64,000 nt of DNA from Owenia fusiformis (taxonomy: Eukaryota > Annelida > Polychaeta > Sabellida > Oweniidae), in assembly GCA_903813345.2 (NCBI GenBank), contig CAIIXF020000005.1:25795375-25859374 (forward strand). Direction: 5' to 3'. Below the pieces are notes generated by a model that saw only the letters and a program-made list of their open reading frames with translations, ran no database searches and had not been told where the DNA came from. Each line of letters starts with the position of its first letter. Position 1 is the stretch's first letter. This document shows positions 25,915 to 41,300 of this stretch, one piece after another. The position numbers and the translations under genes were made by a program.

Positions 25915-26367
25915 CTAAGCTATAGTACCCACCATGTTATTTGTAGATAAGTTGAGACCTGAGGAAGGTATATTGGAAAATGAGGGGGGTAGTTGAGATG
26001 AAGATAGACTAGTTGGAGTGAATGAGTAGCCGCCGGAGATTCCTCCATGGTGTGAAAGTCCTCCATGGGACATTGCACTTGGGTGAGAAAGTCCTCCAAA
26101 GTTGGATGAAAGATAGTGGGATGTCTGGGGCTGCATATATCCTCCGCTTAGGGTGTTGTGCCCCATTGAAGACATCCCCGTCATGTACCCCATAGGTGTA
26201 TGCATCGCTGGGCTGACATTGGGAGGGGAGAAGGTCGAGAATGGCTTGTCGAGGGGTTTCAATAGGTCACACATACTGGCTCCTCCACGCTTCTTCTTGC
26301 TCTTTGTTGACATCTTCCTGTTGCGTGTTTGGATGCCGTCTTTCTTCATGGTCAGTGGCCTGTTCAC
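25915..26367 (-). CDS. GATA2/3: GATA2/3 coding exon 5 (basic tail and C-terminus)
   Basis: Acceptor CTTACAG|GTG at 26367, stop TAG at 25917-25915, 150 residues. It starts [18 protein letters not shown], the basic arm that completes DNA contact and nuclear import. Then come [11 protein letters not shown] and a low-complexity Ser/Gly/His/Met tail ending NNMVGTIA. The frame is open upstream into the intron, but the acceptor and the conserved VNRPLTMKK set the exon start. Confidence 0.96.
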   Translation of the reverse strand: MNRPLTMKKDGIQTRNRKMSTKSKKKRGGASMCDLLKPLDKPFSTFSPPNVSPAMHTPMGYMTGMSSMGHNTLSGGYMQPQTSHYLSSNFGGLSHPSAMSHGGLSHHGGISGGYSFTPTSLSSSQLPPSFSNIPSSGLNLSTNNMVGTIA

Positions 26368-29300
26368 CTGTAAGCATAGAAAGAGCAATATAAGTATCAG
26401 GATGGAATTGGCGAAAAAATACAGGGACACATTTGTATGAATCCATCACCAGGGCTTAATTTTCTAACAATATTTGAAAGGAAGTAAAAAAGAGCTGTAT
26501 AAAAAGCTGAAGTATTTTTTCCAATTTAATTATACATCTTTAAAACATGTTATAGTTTGAAGCTAACAAAGACGTAATCAGCCATGCTATTCACCAAAAG
26601 GTTTAAAACCAAATCCATGTTTTAAAAATTGTAGTATTTTAATTGCTCAATTAAAGCCGTAAAAGAAATCCAGGATATGTTTTAACTTAATGGGCCCTAG
26701 GTAGATAATAGCATTGTCATGTTTTTCACATCTGTGTTGCAGGCAGTCGGGTTTGATTCACTCGAAATTATCTTAGATTTAAACAAAATACAAAGATCAA
26801 AAAGAGAATTTTAATTTAAAAAATGCAGCAATATTTTATTGATGATTTTTCCTGATCACCTGTCTTATAACTGAATATTATTTCCCCAATATTTTTTATT
26901 TGAAAAAATTAGCATTCAAAAATGCATTTTTTCTTAAATCAAGAATTTTCACATGATTTAATTTCACCCCTTAAGCAAAATGATTGTGAAAGGAAAACAT
27001 GCATATAATAATATTATTAACCTCTGACCATATTGACAGATTTTTCCAGCAAATCATCACTATGGGGTAGAGATGTTTCACCCCATGGTCACTTGTCTAC
27101 ATTGTATACTGAACACATTAATAGAGCCAATATTAACAATTATATTTGAGCTAACCAAGGATTCAAGGGTGAACATTTCACGAGAGATACAGATTTAAGA
27201 ATGCCGTATTATCCTAAAATTAATGACAAGAGTATTTATTCTAGGATTGAAATATTGCATATATTAAATAAGAAAACAATATGTAATTAGCAAGCATATG
27301 CTCTGAAATTTTAATTTGAAAAAAGCACAACAATTATGCAAAAATAAGCGGTTAACTCTTGTTACATTGAGTAAATCTGATACTGCGATTTGGCGGTTAA
27401 TATACATTATTTAAACAAGAAGAAATTAAAAGAATGTCATATATAATTAAACGCCTAACTTCTGTGTATTATCTAGATAGAGATCTTGAAATATAATGAG
27501 AAAATTGCCTGGATGCGTATAAGTTAATTATTCTGTTGTGAACAAAAATAATGGCTGTTGTTCTGGACTTGAACATGGACAATATGGTGGAATAGGTACC
27601 TACTGTCCAGATCACCCCACCTGCTTTCTTGGTGATTACCAGCAAATTTTCTGTTGAAGATTTCATCAAGTTAAGCTTAACTGAGACAATAAAATTCTTT
27701 ACAAGTTTTAAATGTCAGTTTTATGGCCGTTGGATGACAGAGTTGGTTTGGTTTGATTGTTGTTTTATTTTTTAGATGACGTGGCTTATGGACTTTTATT
27801 TGAGTTAACTCGTGTTTTTCAGTTCTTATATTATATTAAAATTCAAAATAATTATATATTTTTTATCAATAGCTTGTGTTGGTGTGCCATATTGCCATTG
27901 GTCTTGTTTATCAATAGCTTGTGCCTGTTTCTAAAAGTCAGTTTAAAAAATATTAAAATAATTAACTTCTTTTAACACAAAACAACAAACAAATCTGAGT
28001 ACATTTTGTTACTTTGAAATATTTTTGCATTTCAAATGTTTTTATTTTCTATGACATGTTATGAGGCTTTATTTCCCCTGTACAGTGAAAGAATTATCAC
28101 AATTCAAAAACAACCGAGATAAACTCAGATTGGAATGCATTATTTTGAAAATCCAATCCTTTCAAATTAGTAAAATGAGCGCAATTTGTTAGTTTCCTAT
28201 TCCAAGATCAGAGAAAGTCTAACTCTTTTGAAGATATAATAAACTTAATGAATGTTCAAATATTATGACTCTGTGATATAAACCAGTACCCTGGTTTAAG
28301 AGTGTTAAATTGGATGTTTTTGATTAGGGAGCAGATAGTGGTATTCTCCCCCTGGTATATGTTATTTTAGAAAGTATGCTAAAACAAGTGCCTACTAAGA
28401 TAATATCACTATATCGTTTATCACAAATTTCAACAAATTGAACAAAAAATACCACAATGATATATGGACCAGATTACTGGTAAAAATGTATGGTTTTAGT
28501 GTTAGAAAAAAATAATGGAGATGTTATCTGAGTTAGTCAAACACTTTAGTATTTACATAGTATAATTCTATCATTATTACCATTGTTATTGAAATTGTAT
28601 TCATTTTAATGAATAATTAAACGTAAATCAATAAAAATGCAAGAAGTGATCTTATTTTCATGCGAGATCTACGATTTATTGAAATTGTTTGTCTAAATTG
28701 TATTGTGCGAAAAACACGAGATAAGAATGTCGATATCCTGTTTTTTCTTAAATAGTAATTACTAACTCTGTTGTCGTGGTGGGAAGGATACAACCACTTA
28801 GAAAGCGTGAAATAATATCTGTTGAACAATAACGGAATATTAATATGAGAAATTAATAGATATGTTCCGAGAATTTTTGTTTTGTATCGTAATTTAGTTC
28901 CTTGTTTACATACAACATGTAAAACAAGCTTGATTCTTTAAATCTAAAATTGTTTAGAGAATTTCAGTTATGATAACATTTAGATTTATAAATATTTTTA
29001 ATTAATGTTGCCATTTGTGATTTCTTTTTAGAGGCTCCAGACATAGCAAGTGATGTAACAGACCTCCCCCTCCTTCTATCATCATCATATTCATCAGCTG
29101 TGAATGGGGCCACTTTCAAGTTGACATAGGGCTAAAGGTATGTCAAATTTCACCCAGCAATTGTTTCTGACACTTATTTCCCTTTGGTTTCAAATCACAC
29201 CAAACACTGAGCAAATCTGAACATTGAAATGTTATTCAAATATACATATATGTTTTCAAAATACAGGATCTAAATGTTAACAGTATCTAAATGTTAAGTG

Positions 29301-32300
29301 CATAACGGCTCAAAATATCTAGACATGGAGTTAAAAAATTGGAAATGGTTGCAACGCTCAATTTCATGATGATTGGGAGGTAGCTGAATAGGACATGAGC
29401 TGGTTTCAATTTTCTTTCACTTTTCTTAAACAACATAATCTGCTTGGGTATTTTCTTTACTGATTGGTTTCAAGCAAGATTGGTAGGTTGAATTTCACAG
29501 GCCTAAGTTGATGGAACCAGTGACTATGATCAAGACAGACAAACAAATACACAAGGCGGATTTCAAAGGATTCATAGTCTCTTGTGACCTGTTCAACTGA
29601 ACTCCCCAACCAGTTATTTTTTATTATTTATTTTTCTCAGTTTTGAGAGGCTGATCTGATACATCACTCACCATGCATAATAATTTCTAAATGATGCCAG
29701 AATTATATCGATAAATATGATAGAATACTAATTGAATTGAGACCAGAAATTGTTGATTTTCCTAAATTGATTAATTGAAAATGTTGATTTTTGTTATAGC
29801 GCAAAAGTTCAAGGACTGCGCAAGTCAGTTGGAATCATTTATCTTGGGCAATACATGGCAAAATACCACCAGCAATATTTAAAATGTACACTAAAATTAT
29901 TCTGAATTATGCATTTATTGTTGTTCATACTTTGATCCATCCGTTGGCTTTATCATCTTTTAAAATAACATCTAAGTCAACTTTTGCAGTTTTCAAGTGA
30001 TTAAGGCTTGTAAAAATAGCCATATTGTATGTTTTATCGCAAAACTAACAAAATTGTTATTATTTGCATGACTTTTGACCATTTGCCCAAGGTATATTTT
30101 AAACTTTAGAAACTTTAATACTTTATTTATAATGCACATTAAGATGCCAGTGATCTGATTGTAAAATAACCTAATGTTTTTTATCAACTGTCATATATTT
30201 TATATTTTTCCATAACTGTACATTTCACAGGCTTACTCCAATTTCAAAATGTAATGATATTGATGCAGAATTATATAATAATTGAATGATCATTTATATG
30301 TTTTAATATTTCAGCCTTGGGCATATTGATAAGAGCCGAAAAGAATTATCCTGAGTCTAAACAGTCCCTCTATAGCAGGTATAATGGACAATAATTATGG
30401 GGTAAGGCCTATTATAATTAAAGTTGGACATATAATGGCTGCCTTTCGTTAAGTTGACTCCACCTCACTCCCCAATCAGTTATTTCAACCTCACTTTATG
30501 TTATTATCACGGCTCAGTGGTCGGACTCTGCTTGGAGATACTACCGTATGACTTCCTAACTTTTTACAGGGTATTTTTCTAGTGACTGCCCCTTTACAAA
30601 TCATTGTTCTAGTCAGACTACAGTTTTCATTTAACTCAGGGTTTGATTTGATACAGACGCCAATGCAACTGAATCATGTCTCCAAATATCCTATGATAGA
30701 CTTGTGCTTGAATACATGACTTCGTTTGGACAAGATTTTTGGTGATGATATATGTAGTTGATATCCCTTGTTCAATAGGGCCTAACTGTGTTGTGTGAAA
30801 GTTACTCCAAAATCCCACATAGAGACACATGTAATCACAGTTTAAAAACACTGATAAGATTTTTATACCTCTTTGGCTCAAAATTTATGTGATAAAACCC
30901 GCAAAAAATTTATGGCATTTAGAGATTAACACTGATTAGAAATGATTTTTCACCAGTTATACACTCAAAAACAATGTAAACTCTGATTGCGCAGATAAAA
31001 TACAGATAACTGTTATAGAAATGTTTTATTTATTTATTTTAAATGACTTATGAATAACTGAATACTGATAAGCAGAAGGTGAAGACAAGTTTAATTTTGA
31101 ACATTTATATAATCTTTGTATATCACTCGATCTTTATCAGGATTAAATCATTTTTCTTGATGAAAGCCAAATTTACTAAAAGGTTGTTAATCCCTTGCCA
31201 TATGTACAAAAATATCTCAACCTGCGATCTTAATTCTAAACTAAATCAAAGGTCTTAAACAATTTAAGGAAGTTGAAAATAAAATGTTGTAAAGTATAAG
31301 GAGTGTTTTCATGGAAAGGCCAGTCAGGTATTTTTAAGAATATAATCCTTATGGAGACGGGCCTACTGCCCATGTTCAGTAAGATTACCCGAACTTCACC
31401 ATAAAATAAATGAGCTTATTTTACTCACGTTTCTAGGCAATGTAGTCATTAATATTGAAACAAATCTTTACATTCAGGAGAAAATCTGACAGAAATAGTG
31501 AACAAATACGGGAAATGTTAGGATCAATTGTAACTGAATAGATAATCCGTGATAAAATGGCCCCACATGTACCCGAAATAACCTTTGAATAAGCTGTAGC
31601 TAAGTGGCACCAAAATGGATCAACTTTTACAAAAACTGTTTTTTACTTATTTGATTTTTCGGTCATTTGCTTATCTTTGTATGGCTTACTGATGAGTCTT
31701 TGTATGTTTACATGGAGACAAGTCTGAGAAAACGACCAATACTTCGGTGACCTGTGAAACCTTTACTATTGGTCATGGGTCCTATTTTAATAACACTTAC
31801 TATTTTATCACATAAAACAAACAGAGCTAGTCTATGACTTATTTAACTGGGGATTAAAGAATTAGTCAGCTAGGGTACCCCAGTCTGCCAGGCCTAAGCC
31901 CTCAGTCTTTGTTAACATTATCCAAAATGATCCTTCTTTGGCCATAATAATATTCTACTCTATAAAGCGATCATGTGGCATATGCTATAGCTGGCACAAA
32001 TATAAATGACATGGACGCCAGCTCATTTGTTTAGAAAATAAGCAGTTTGTAAGTTAAATTGACTTAATGGTTATCTCTGACATATTACTTTTGGGTCAAA
32101 AATGTTTCATTTTTGCTGATTATCGTAAAAATTATTGATTTAATTATCATCTCTTTTACAAATGACTCATTGATTTTAGTACAATCAAAATAATGTTTCA
32201 TATACATTCAATATCTAAAAAAAATTAAAGGATGAACATAAAAAATAAATCCTGGTGTGTTTTAATAAGGGATGGTTTATTAAAATATAAATCTTACTAA

Positions 32301-35300
32301 GTGTCGGTTTTGATATCTGGGGGTAGGCTCATGAGAATTTATTAGATAGAGACAACATATGATGAAACTGCAAGAGCAATTTTTTACCATCATTGAGCTA
32401 GACAAGATGGAGTCATGTCGAGAGGGGGAGTATGGGTGATTAAATTTCAATATAAACCCACTAAATATTTTGAAAGGTCCATGCTGCGTCTTATTGTATT
32501 GTAGTATACTAAATAGTCATATAGAAACACATAAACCCTAGGTGGTTGGGGTATCCATAATGGAGAAAACCATTGGCAATTGATAGTTGATTAAAGAGCA
32601 TTAATTTTAATAGACTTGCATGTCTCTCGGGACTTAATAAATAGATAAATATTAAAGAAAATATTAGATAGTTTGCTGTACGGGTGGAAACAATTTGTTT
32701 TCAATAGTTTAATCTTTTTTCATTGCGTATACTCATTACAGTTTATCAATAACAATAATATCAGGGTAGAAAAAATATGATTAATAGTTCTAGTCTAGTC
32801 TAACATCAACTATCAAGGTATTTTCAAATATTTTTTGCATATCTAAACCGCTCAGAATGATTAGTATTTTAACTTGGTAATTCTACATTGCTTGTGTTTA
32901 AGCCAATGGCAGACATCTCCCTAGTTTATTTACTGAATAAATCCATTCAAAATAATCCAAATTCACATAAAACAATTTTGTTTAATTCTTGTCTGTTACA
33001 CTTTTTACAAGTAGGCTAGAGTTTGAAACTTCAAAGGAAATCAAGGTGTTTTCTAATCATTGTTTGTGTATGTAAGGCAGTGATAGAGAAACATTTAAAC
33101 ATTGGGTGGCTCTAAAGCAAAAGGGAGACTGATTGATAGTTAGGTTCCAGCTTACTTATCAAACTTGCAAAGCCAACCGTGCCTCAGAAACTACAAACTT
33201 TGGTGGTCCTGTTAAAAAAATAAACTATAGCTGGACTGTGCAGTTTCACTAAGAGTATCCTGGTAAAACTGAAACCTTCCTAATCTGATAAAATAACTTG
33301 ATTGGATTGAGCTTGACCCTAAGTGATAATACAACGAATAACTGTATGGCACTGTTTGTGGAATACTCAATAGTCCAAAAAAGCTTCATTGGTAAATTGA
33401 TTTTGAAATAATATTCTAAACTTACATTGTGTAATTTGTAGTAGAGTCCACAAGCATTGCAAACAGGGTCGCCATTTGGGTTGCGTCGCCAAAGGGTTGT
33501 TGTGGATGTGCCACAGTTAGCACATGAAGTTCCGGCTCTTCTGGCTGCAGACTGAAAATAGATGAGGTAAGATTCTTAAACATTATGATTTCACAATGAA
33601 AATGGATCAAGTCAAGTATCAGATCAGTAAGTTTGGCGCTGATGATTTATTTTAAGTATGTACTCTCCAATATATTATGGAGGCAATAAAGATACATAAA
33701 CATAAAAATGATTTCCCTTTTTGGCAGCATTAACTGATGAAGTAATTACAGCTTTTACATAAATATTCAATAAATCAACAGCAATGAAAAAATCCTAAAA
33801 TGTTCAGTTTTATGTAATAAAATGGGAAGAATTCATGGTAATGTGCATACCATGTAAACTTGAGTAACCAGTAAATTACTTGGAATTCAAGGAATATTTT
33901 GCTGCCACTATGTTTTCCTATTCAACCTCTTGGGTGTGGATGATAGAAGAGCACCTTTTAGTATTTTTCAACTTATAAGTACTGATGATGTTTAATTTAA
34001 AATACTTTTCAAAGTTAGAGCCATTTCAGTGAAAAATTCGGGGACATTTTTTGTTCTGAGTATTTAAGAGTCAGTTTTGTCTTTGCACTGCAAAATGTTA
34101 ATGAAGTGTTTAATTTCCTTACATTTCATTTTAATTAAAACTATTAATGTCAACATATTTAATTCATTCCTTATTCAGTGTATTCTCTTTTAGTCTATTT
34201 TGCATATTAAAATATGACTGTCATGACAAACTAGCTTTCAACGACCAGCATTTTTATACTTAAGCTGCAACTAATTTATTGCGGCGGAGCCTCCATAATC
34301 GCATAATTGAAAACTGATTTAAGACAATAATTCAAAATCTATTGTTTCAGTCATAGACAAAGACAGATGAGCACAATTTCCTGATCTACCAGAGCATCAT
34401 CCTGTTGACAAAATAACAATAGGGCACCAAATGAGAATATAGATAAGGTTTGTAAATTTCGATGAACACCTCCACCCCTACACTGCCTTTGCATGTGTCT
34501 TAGGGATGTATGCCTATCTGTCATATTAAATACCTTAATGGGTCAAGATGTACCAATTCCCTTTTTTTGTTACAAATCATTAATAGGTTTTATTTATATT
34601 ATCAAATGTATATTTAGAGCTTTTAGCAGTTAATAATTCAAGCACATTATTGTGTATTTCTATGACAGTCTATACATATTCTTGTTTATATCATAGCTAT
34701 TTTGCATATGAGCTACCGGTACCGCAGATGAGTTGGGATATGGTTGTTTGGTAAAAAACAACTTCCTGAACCAATGAATACATGTATTACCCGTAGATGA
34801 TTGTACAATATTTACGATGCACTCAGCCCGGCATTAGCTAATTTTCATTCAGAAATTAATTTATTTTAAAACGATTAATCTAAGGGTTTTGAAAAATTAA
34901 AACTAATGGAGTTAGAGGTGATAATTCATATTCTATTGTGGGATATTGTTGCAAAAAACATACATAGTGGTGTATTGTTTCCATAGAGCTGATCCCTATA
35001 CAGAACTGTTTATCATAATGTTTGTCTACTAATAGACAGATTTCCCGACTTGGATTTCAAAATTATATATTTTATTGAAGTTTGCTGAAAAACACTGCAT
35101 GAAATGGGAGTATCAGCTGCCTATGACAGCATCCCCATGTTGCAGAGGAAACACATATGCCATTTACTTTTAATACCACTAATTTAATTCTAATTACTAT
35201 TTTCCAACACTGTTTAATTAATTCACGGCAACAGGTGGAATTATCTATAGAAAGAGGATGAATTATTGAAAATATTATTAAATGTGTACTTATGCATCGT

Positions 35301-38300
35301 TTGAACTAGTGGAAATTTTACATCGCTTAAATCTATTTTATCATTGCCTTTTACATTGAATGTTCATGATCCTTTTAGTGTATGGAAATATTCCGGGTAA
35401 TTTTTAAAGTAAATGAGGTTAAACCTTGTGTGATGTGGTATTTTTGAGAGGATAAATGTGGAATTGAGTTCACTAATGACTACAAAGACCACACTTCCTG
35501 TGGATCAACTCTTCATACATTTGCCAAACAATATTACAATTAAGTTCAACAACTCAACCTCTTGACAGTCTATTTCGCACTTGACTTTTTCAAAGTCCGA
35601 ATAAATTGTACATACATTGTTATCTAAAAGATATAATATCTTGAGAATCTGTCAGTTAGGAACTGAATTAAATATATTTTGAATTAATGATATATTCAAA
35701 TGTAATTTTGTTGTTAATTTTTTTGATCAGGTTATTAGAACATTTGACATGCTAAATATTTGTGAGTCAACTAGGAGATGTTATAGGGTTACATGTATAT
35801 GGGTTTAAGCTCTGAATGCGAATGAAGTAAAAATAAAGTGCATTTAAAAATTGATTTTTTTCATTTTTCTGTTTTATATTAACTCCAGCAACCAACACAA
35901 GTAGATGGTCTTGAAAGACTTAGCTGGCATTGTCATCAAAGCAAAGACCCTAATGGAAAATACAACTTATTCTCCCAAATCAAGACTTTAAAGTGATTCC
36001 ACAAACAATCTGAATGTCCTTTATTAATATCACACTTAAATGTATGGACTCTGAATGTTGGTCCAATTTTGATGGAATCCAACAGGAATAATTTGACCAG
36101 TTTTGAGATTTATTGCTAGAGCAAGAACAACACACATGTTTGTGTTTAGACAACCCCCTCGCTCCACACTCATTTTTCAAGCTAATATGGCATGCTACCC
36201 GCTGCAGAACAAAAACAGAGAAGCCGTTCAGTTTTACACCATTTGCATTGAAAAATGTGAAAAAAATAAATTGGGAATTTGTCGAGGAACAATCTGTGAG
36301 TGTGTATGCTGGACAAACTTGCTTTGTTTCTAGTAATGCCTTTCTATTTGAGTAAAAAATATGGGGTTATGTTGGTGTATGATGTTGTGTGACGCTTAGT
36401 TATTTATAAGCCTAGTATTTTTTATCATATTTGGGTTTAATTGGCTTGCTTATTACTTTGAGAAGAGTGACATTTCCATTGATTTTCAGCATTCTATATA
36501 ACACTGTTATATCAGTCAGTCAAATATTTTGATGGATCAAGATGCAATGCCTCTTTATGTTTTATCAAGATTTCGTACATATTATGACACATTCTCTCAA
36601 CTGTGTTTACCAAAGGCCACTTGTCTTATTGATTACACCACTCATGATAAACAAATCGAACTGACCCCAAAAAATCATGCACACAAACCAGAGTTGTTTC
36701 AATAGAGTGCTGATCTTGTTGATATTGAAAGTAATGGAGCGGTACATAGTGTTCCACAGCCACTTTACAAGTACTGCCTTCTCAACATTTACACCATTTA
36801 ACATCACTTTTTTGCTTTCCCATCAAATGGTAAAGTAGGTAATCTCCATGCATAGTTCCTGAAGAATCTCAGAATAGCTTGATTCTTGGCATCTGGGGGG
36901 AGACAGGGATAATTTCTTGAAAATATACAACACTCTTTACATGGGATAACTTTGGGACTTTACCAGATTGGTCTCAATGTGTGAATGTTCAATGTTTGGT
37001 CAGTTTATAATGACCTAACACCACACCTCGAATGAACCAACCATAGATGAAGAGATTCACTCTGCTAAGGGTTTCAATGTGTACTATCAAATCACGTATA
37101 TTATCAACTCAGTGGGCTCAGCATGCTAAGAAAAATACAACTGCCTGACTCAGGTTTCTGACTTGAACCGTTTCTTGCAGCATCTAGGCGCCAAGCTTCC
37201 TCTCTCTATAAACACCATTGCTTACGCTCTTGGCAAATTACTGTGAAAAGTGTTCCCATAACCAATCAAGCAAGCACTTTCTAGATGCCTGTCTAATGGT
37301 CTGTGTAAGTTTGGATTCACAATTGCTGTCTCAACATTTACTAGCAACAGCAGGTCGAAGCAGACCAACTACCAGACTCTATTTTCAATGAGTTAACTTG
37401 TCTAACTCAACTTGTTGGCTCAATGGGGATGAAAACAAAACTGGGATGATTTGCTACAGTTCATCTCTGATGAGCTCCAAATGCACTTGGCACAAGTCTG
37501 AAATACTGGCCATAAGAGAGCATCCTGATAAAATCTAATTGCAATAAATCCCCTTATTGATTCTTTTAAAAAACACATGGCATCTTGTGGGGTAGAAAAA
37601 GCCAGAAAGGGTAGTTAAAAGTCATTTCAAAACAAGAAGTGTGTGATCAGAAGTATTACCATCCTAAGAAACTGTTTGATATTTTTGTGAATGTTTTGAT
37701 CTACACTGTTGAGCTTTTGGCTATAATTTAGGTAGATTTTGAAGATAAACACAGATATTTTGGTGTTTTGATACCTTTTTAGTGACTTTTATGTGGTGTA
37801 CCTAACAAAGTGTTGAAAATGTATAGATATTTTAGACCTAGCTATACTGTTAGGGTAGACACCTTTGAGCCCAGAACAGGCTAATCTTGGGCCTTCTGGT
37901 CATTCACAGTATCATGTTCATCAAAAATGTCTTATCAAAAGATATTGATGCAGTTGAAAAATATGCTATCAAAAGTATTATGTTTTCAGAACAGTAACAA
38001 ACCTGGATTATACAGCCAGGTGCATGACTTTAATGACCTATAGGATTAATTTGAATATGGTCAGTGATCTGGCCCGTGTCCACTATCTCCCTAAGGATAA
38101 GGTAGAGACAGCTAGGCTTACCACCAGCCTGTATTTGTTTGCATAAGGTGATCTAAGAGGAGTCTTGTCTCTTGCTCACTTGTAAGCATTAATCTTATAT
38201 AAATTGGTGGTAATTAATGTGGCATCTTCACTAACAATCTAATATGATGCAAATATCAACAGTTTCTAAAGGTGTACCAGAATCCTGAATCTCCTAACTA

Positions 38301-41300
38301 CTAACTTGCTCATGACGATATGGTTAATCTAACTCCTTAGTAATTTCCAAATGTGCATGCACCTTCTCATATTTAATTCTTGAAAATAATACAAATTAAA
38401 ACAAAGCAATCCTGAACCTCTGAAGGCCATTTCAAAAAAATAATGGTGAAATAGAAAGTGGGGACTTAAATCAGGTCATTTAAAGGGATAGTAATTCAGT
38501 ACTTACCAGTCGTCGTTTGGGCTTGATGAGAGGTCTGTTTGCACCGTTCATTTTGTGATATAAGCCACAGGCATTGCACAGATAATGACCCGTCCCGTCT
38601 CTCCTCCAGAGTGGGGTTGATGTAGCACCACAGTTGACGCACTCTCTACCTTCTGCAAAGTAAAAGTATTGGTAAAATATCACATTTGAAACCGCTTACA
38701 TTTACTATAACCTGCATGCCGAGTTTGAGCAACGATAGAAACCATCATTTTCTTTCTTAAACCTGTTTGTTATCTGTGTGGTTTGACAAGAATCGATTTA
38801 TTGATTAAAAAGTTATATCAAAGTACGTGTTTATAAAATACGTGTTTTAGTTGATTATACTTTGGAAAAAGTTGTTGAAGATGTAACATAAAATTACAAT
38901 CAAAAATTGATAATAAGCTTATGAACGAAAACGCGACGCCAAAGACAAACATGTTTCGGGAAACAATTTAATGGAGTTTAATACCATTACCCCCTCCAGT
39001 TCGGCCACTCGCCAGACGCGCCCCACCGTTAAGTCGGACTTAACAACTACCTATTAACCCCAGGGAAGGCTAAACAAAAGTAATTTAGCGTCTAATATTG
39101 TTTTATGGTTTGTAAAATGGACAATACATTAGGTATTAAAATCTTAGGGAAGCTGTGAAGTGACTAAGCGATGATTGCTAACGAAGTGTTGCGATGTTGT
39201 TAGAAGTAGGGGGTTCATCGCGTTTACCGGATACAATTAGCTCCAGTTACACCGTCTGTCTATGGCTGGGATACCGCGTCTATGGTATTAGTAGGTCGGT
39301 TGCTCTTTTGTTTTTACTTTTGGCCTTATCCCCATCTATGAACTCATTAAAAAATCGCATCCCGTCGGAACTTATTGTGTTTTACTTTTCTTGAGATGGC
39401 GTTTAAAGTACCATTAGTATTAAAGCGACTACAGAAGATAGAAGATTACAGAGGCGGTATTATCTGGTTATGGACACCCCTATTATGGGAGAAGAACCAT
39501 TTAATTGTCAATTAAGATACCATCAAATAACACTTCCATATGAAGTGTGTTGGACACAAACACACAACAATGCAATACTATTGTCCATTCTGTATGGTTT
39601 ATCTCTGATCTTCTTCAACGCTTTGCGTATTGAACAGATTAGTGAAGCACATTAAACCATAACATAAGAATTCATTTGTAATGAGACAGCAACTGATCGT
39701 TGCTTCTGCTGAACTTCGCACTTCCTTGTATCCAAGGAAATCAGATCAAGATCGTGCTAAACACCAAACAGTGTACTAGTATTTTATTTGACTGATACAT
39801 TAAGAAAACGATAAGTAGGCCTATGAATGAATTATTAGAAATTATTCTACACACTAACTACTGATATTTCTTGCATAAAGACTCCCAAAGTACACGTTCA
39901 ATCTCTCAATTATTAAGCTTGAGCAATGGGGCATTGAGTGACTGCTTTTCTTATGAATGAAATGGGTCAGTAAGGATCGATTAGTATGAACCTTGATGCA
40001 AGAGTTGAGTTGTTAATTTGTTTAGAGGTTAGAAAGTTGATATCGTACCCTCACCTGAGCTGCTCCTCTTCTGGTTCCTGGCCCTGGCTAAAGATGCCGC
40101 TTTAAACATGTTGGCCGAGTGAAAGAGGGCGCTGCTGGTATAATCGGTGCCCACGTATGGGTAGGTGGGGAGTGGATGTGACGGATGCGATCCATTAGTG
40201 CCTCCATGGACATCCATATGCGAACTAATACTGTCTTTCTGTGCGGGTTTACTCTCGGGGGAATATTCACTGTTTGTGTTGTTATTGTTGTTCGTTGTGC
40301 CCATATCGGGAGTGGAATCTTTAGGAGGTGTTGGCGGGAAACTGAAGAGCTGTGATGATGATGCAACTGATGTGGAACTGGTTGACGTAGGATTCACAGT
40401 GAGTGGTGCCGTGGGGCTTGGGTGACTGAGGGGCTTGCTGAAGTTAATCCAACCAGAGTGGGGCACGACTGGTGTCTTTCCGGGCTCGGAGATCCAAGGT
40501 GTCAAGGGACTATGGAAGTGGGGTCTGCACATCTGACCACTCCCAATGCTGCCTGCTAAATAAAATAAAACAAGCTTACGATTGGGCTAACTTTAAATTG
40601 GGAGACAATTAGCCATATAAAGAATAGTGAATCCCACATGAGATAAGATTGCTTCAAAGAATTTGTATTTTGCTACTATTCTCTAATGCTGAAATGAAAA
40701 CTATCCAATTAATGATATGGATCAGAGCTGATGGCAAATGCGCAGACAGTTGGCTCAAATTGATAAGGTTGATCTGTAAACCAAACTCACAGAATTCAAG
40801 AAAATCCCAAAAGTGTGTAATTCTAGTTTGTTAATTCATAGATGGAATGTGACGCATTGCAATTAATTTTATAGCGAGAAGTAATGCAGCAAGTAAAAAC
40901 ATATGCTATAATGTTTGTACATACTGTTAAGTACATTTTATCAAGTTGTAAAGAAATTCACATTATTTGAAATGTAGTCTTTAATAATGCGCTGAATTAA
41001 TTTTTCAATAGATGACCTAAAAATTGTATAAATTGTGAGCGAGCGAAGCGATCTCTTGTGTACAGGGTACAAATACAGTTTGAACTATTTTACAATGCTG
41101 CTTGTCAATTTTTATGAAGTCTTTAATCTTGTATTTATTGGGTGGTTTATTTGCCGACAATGTCCACTGTGTCTATTTCCATCTTTAGCTCTATTGATGA
41201 TGCACTTTTCGGAGTAACTCAAATTATTTAATAGGGTCTTTAAGATCTGTTAATAGGGTAAGCTCGAGTGTTAAGTTATGTGTAATGTTTTCTGGTATAG

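Noticed and set aside
27550-27670. Possible exon encoding [18 protein letters not shown]
   Set aside because: A short open stretch after a weak TAG acceptor, with an in-frame stop just before it and no donor or partner exon.
40165-40425. Plus-strand and alternate-frame ORFs over GATA exon 2
   Set aside because: Shadows of the real minus-strand frame, which is supported by splice sites and the FPPTPPKD motif.
41030-41075. Another mini-element copy ending GTACAGGGTA
   Set aside because: It shares only the GGGTA end and a GCGAAGCGA-like word. There is no matching left end and no flanking duplication.
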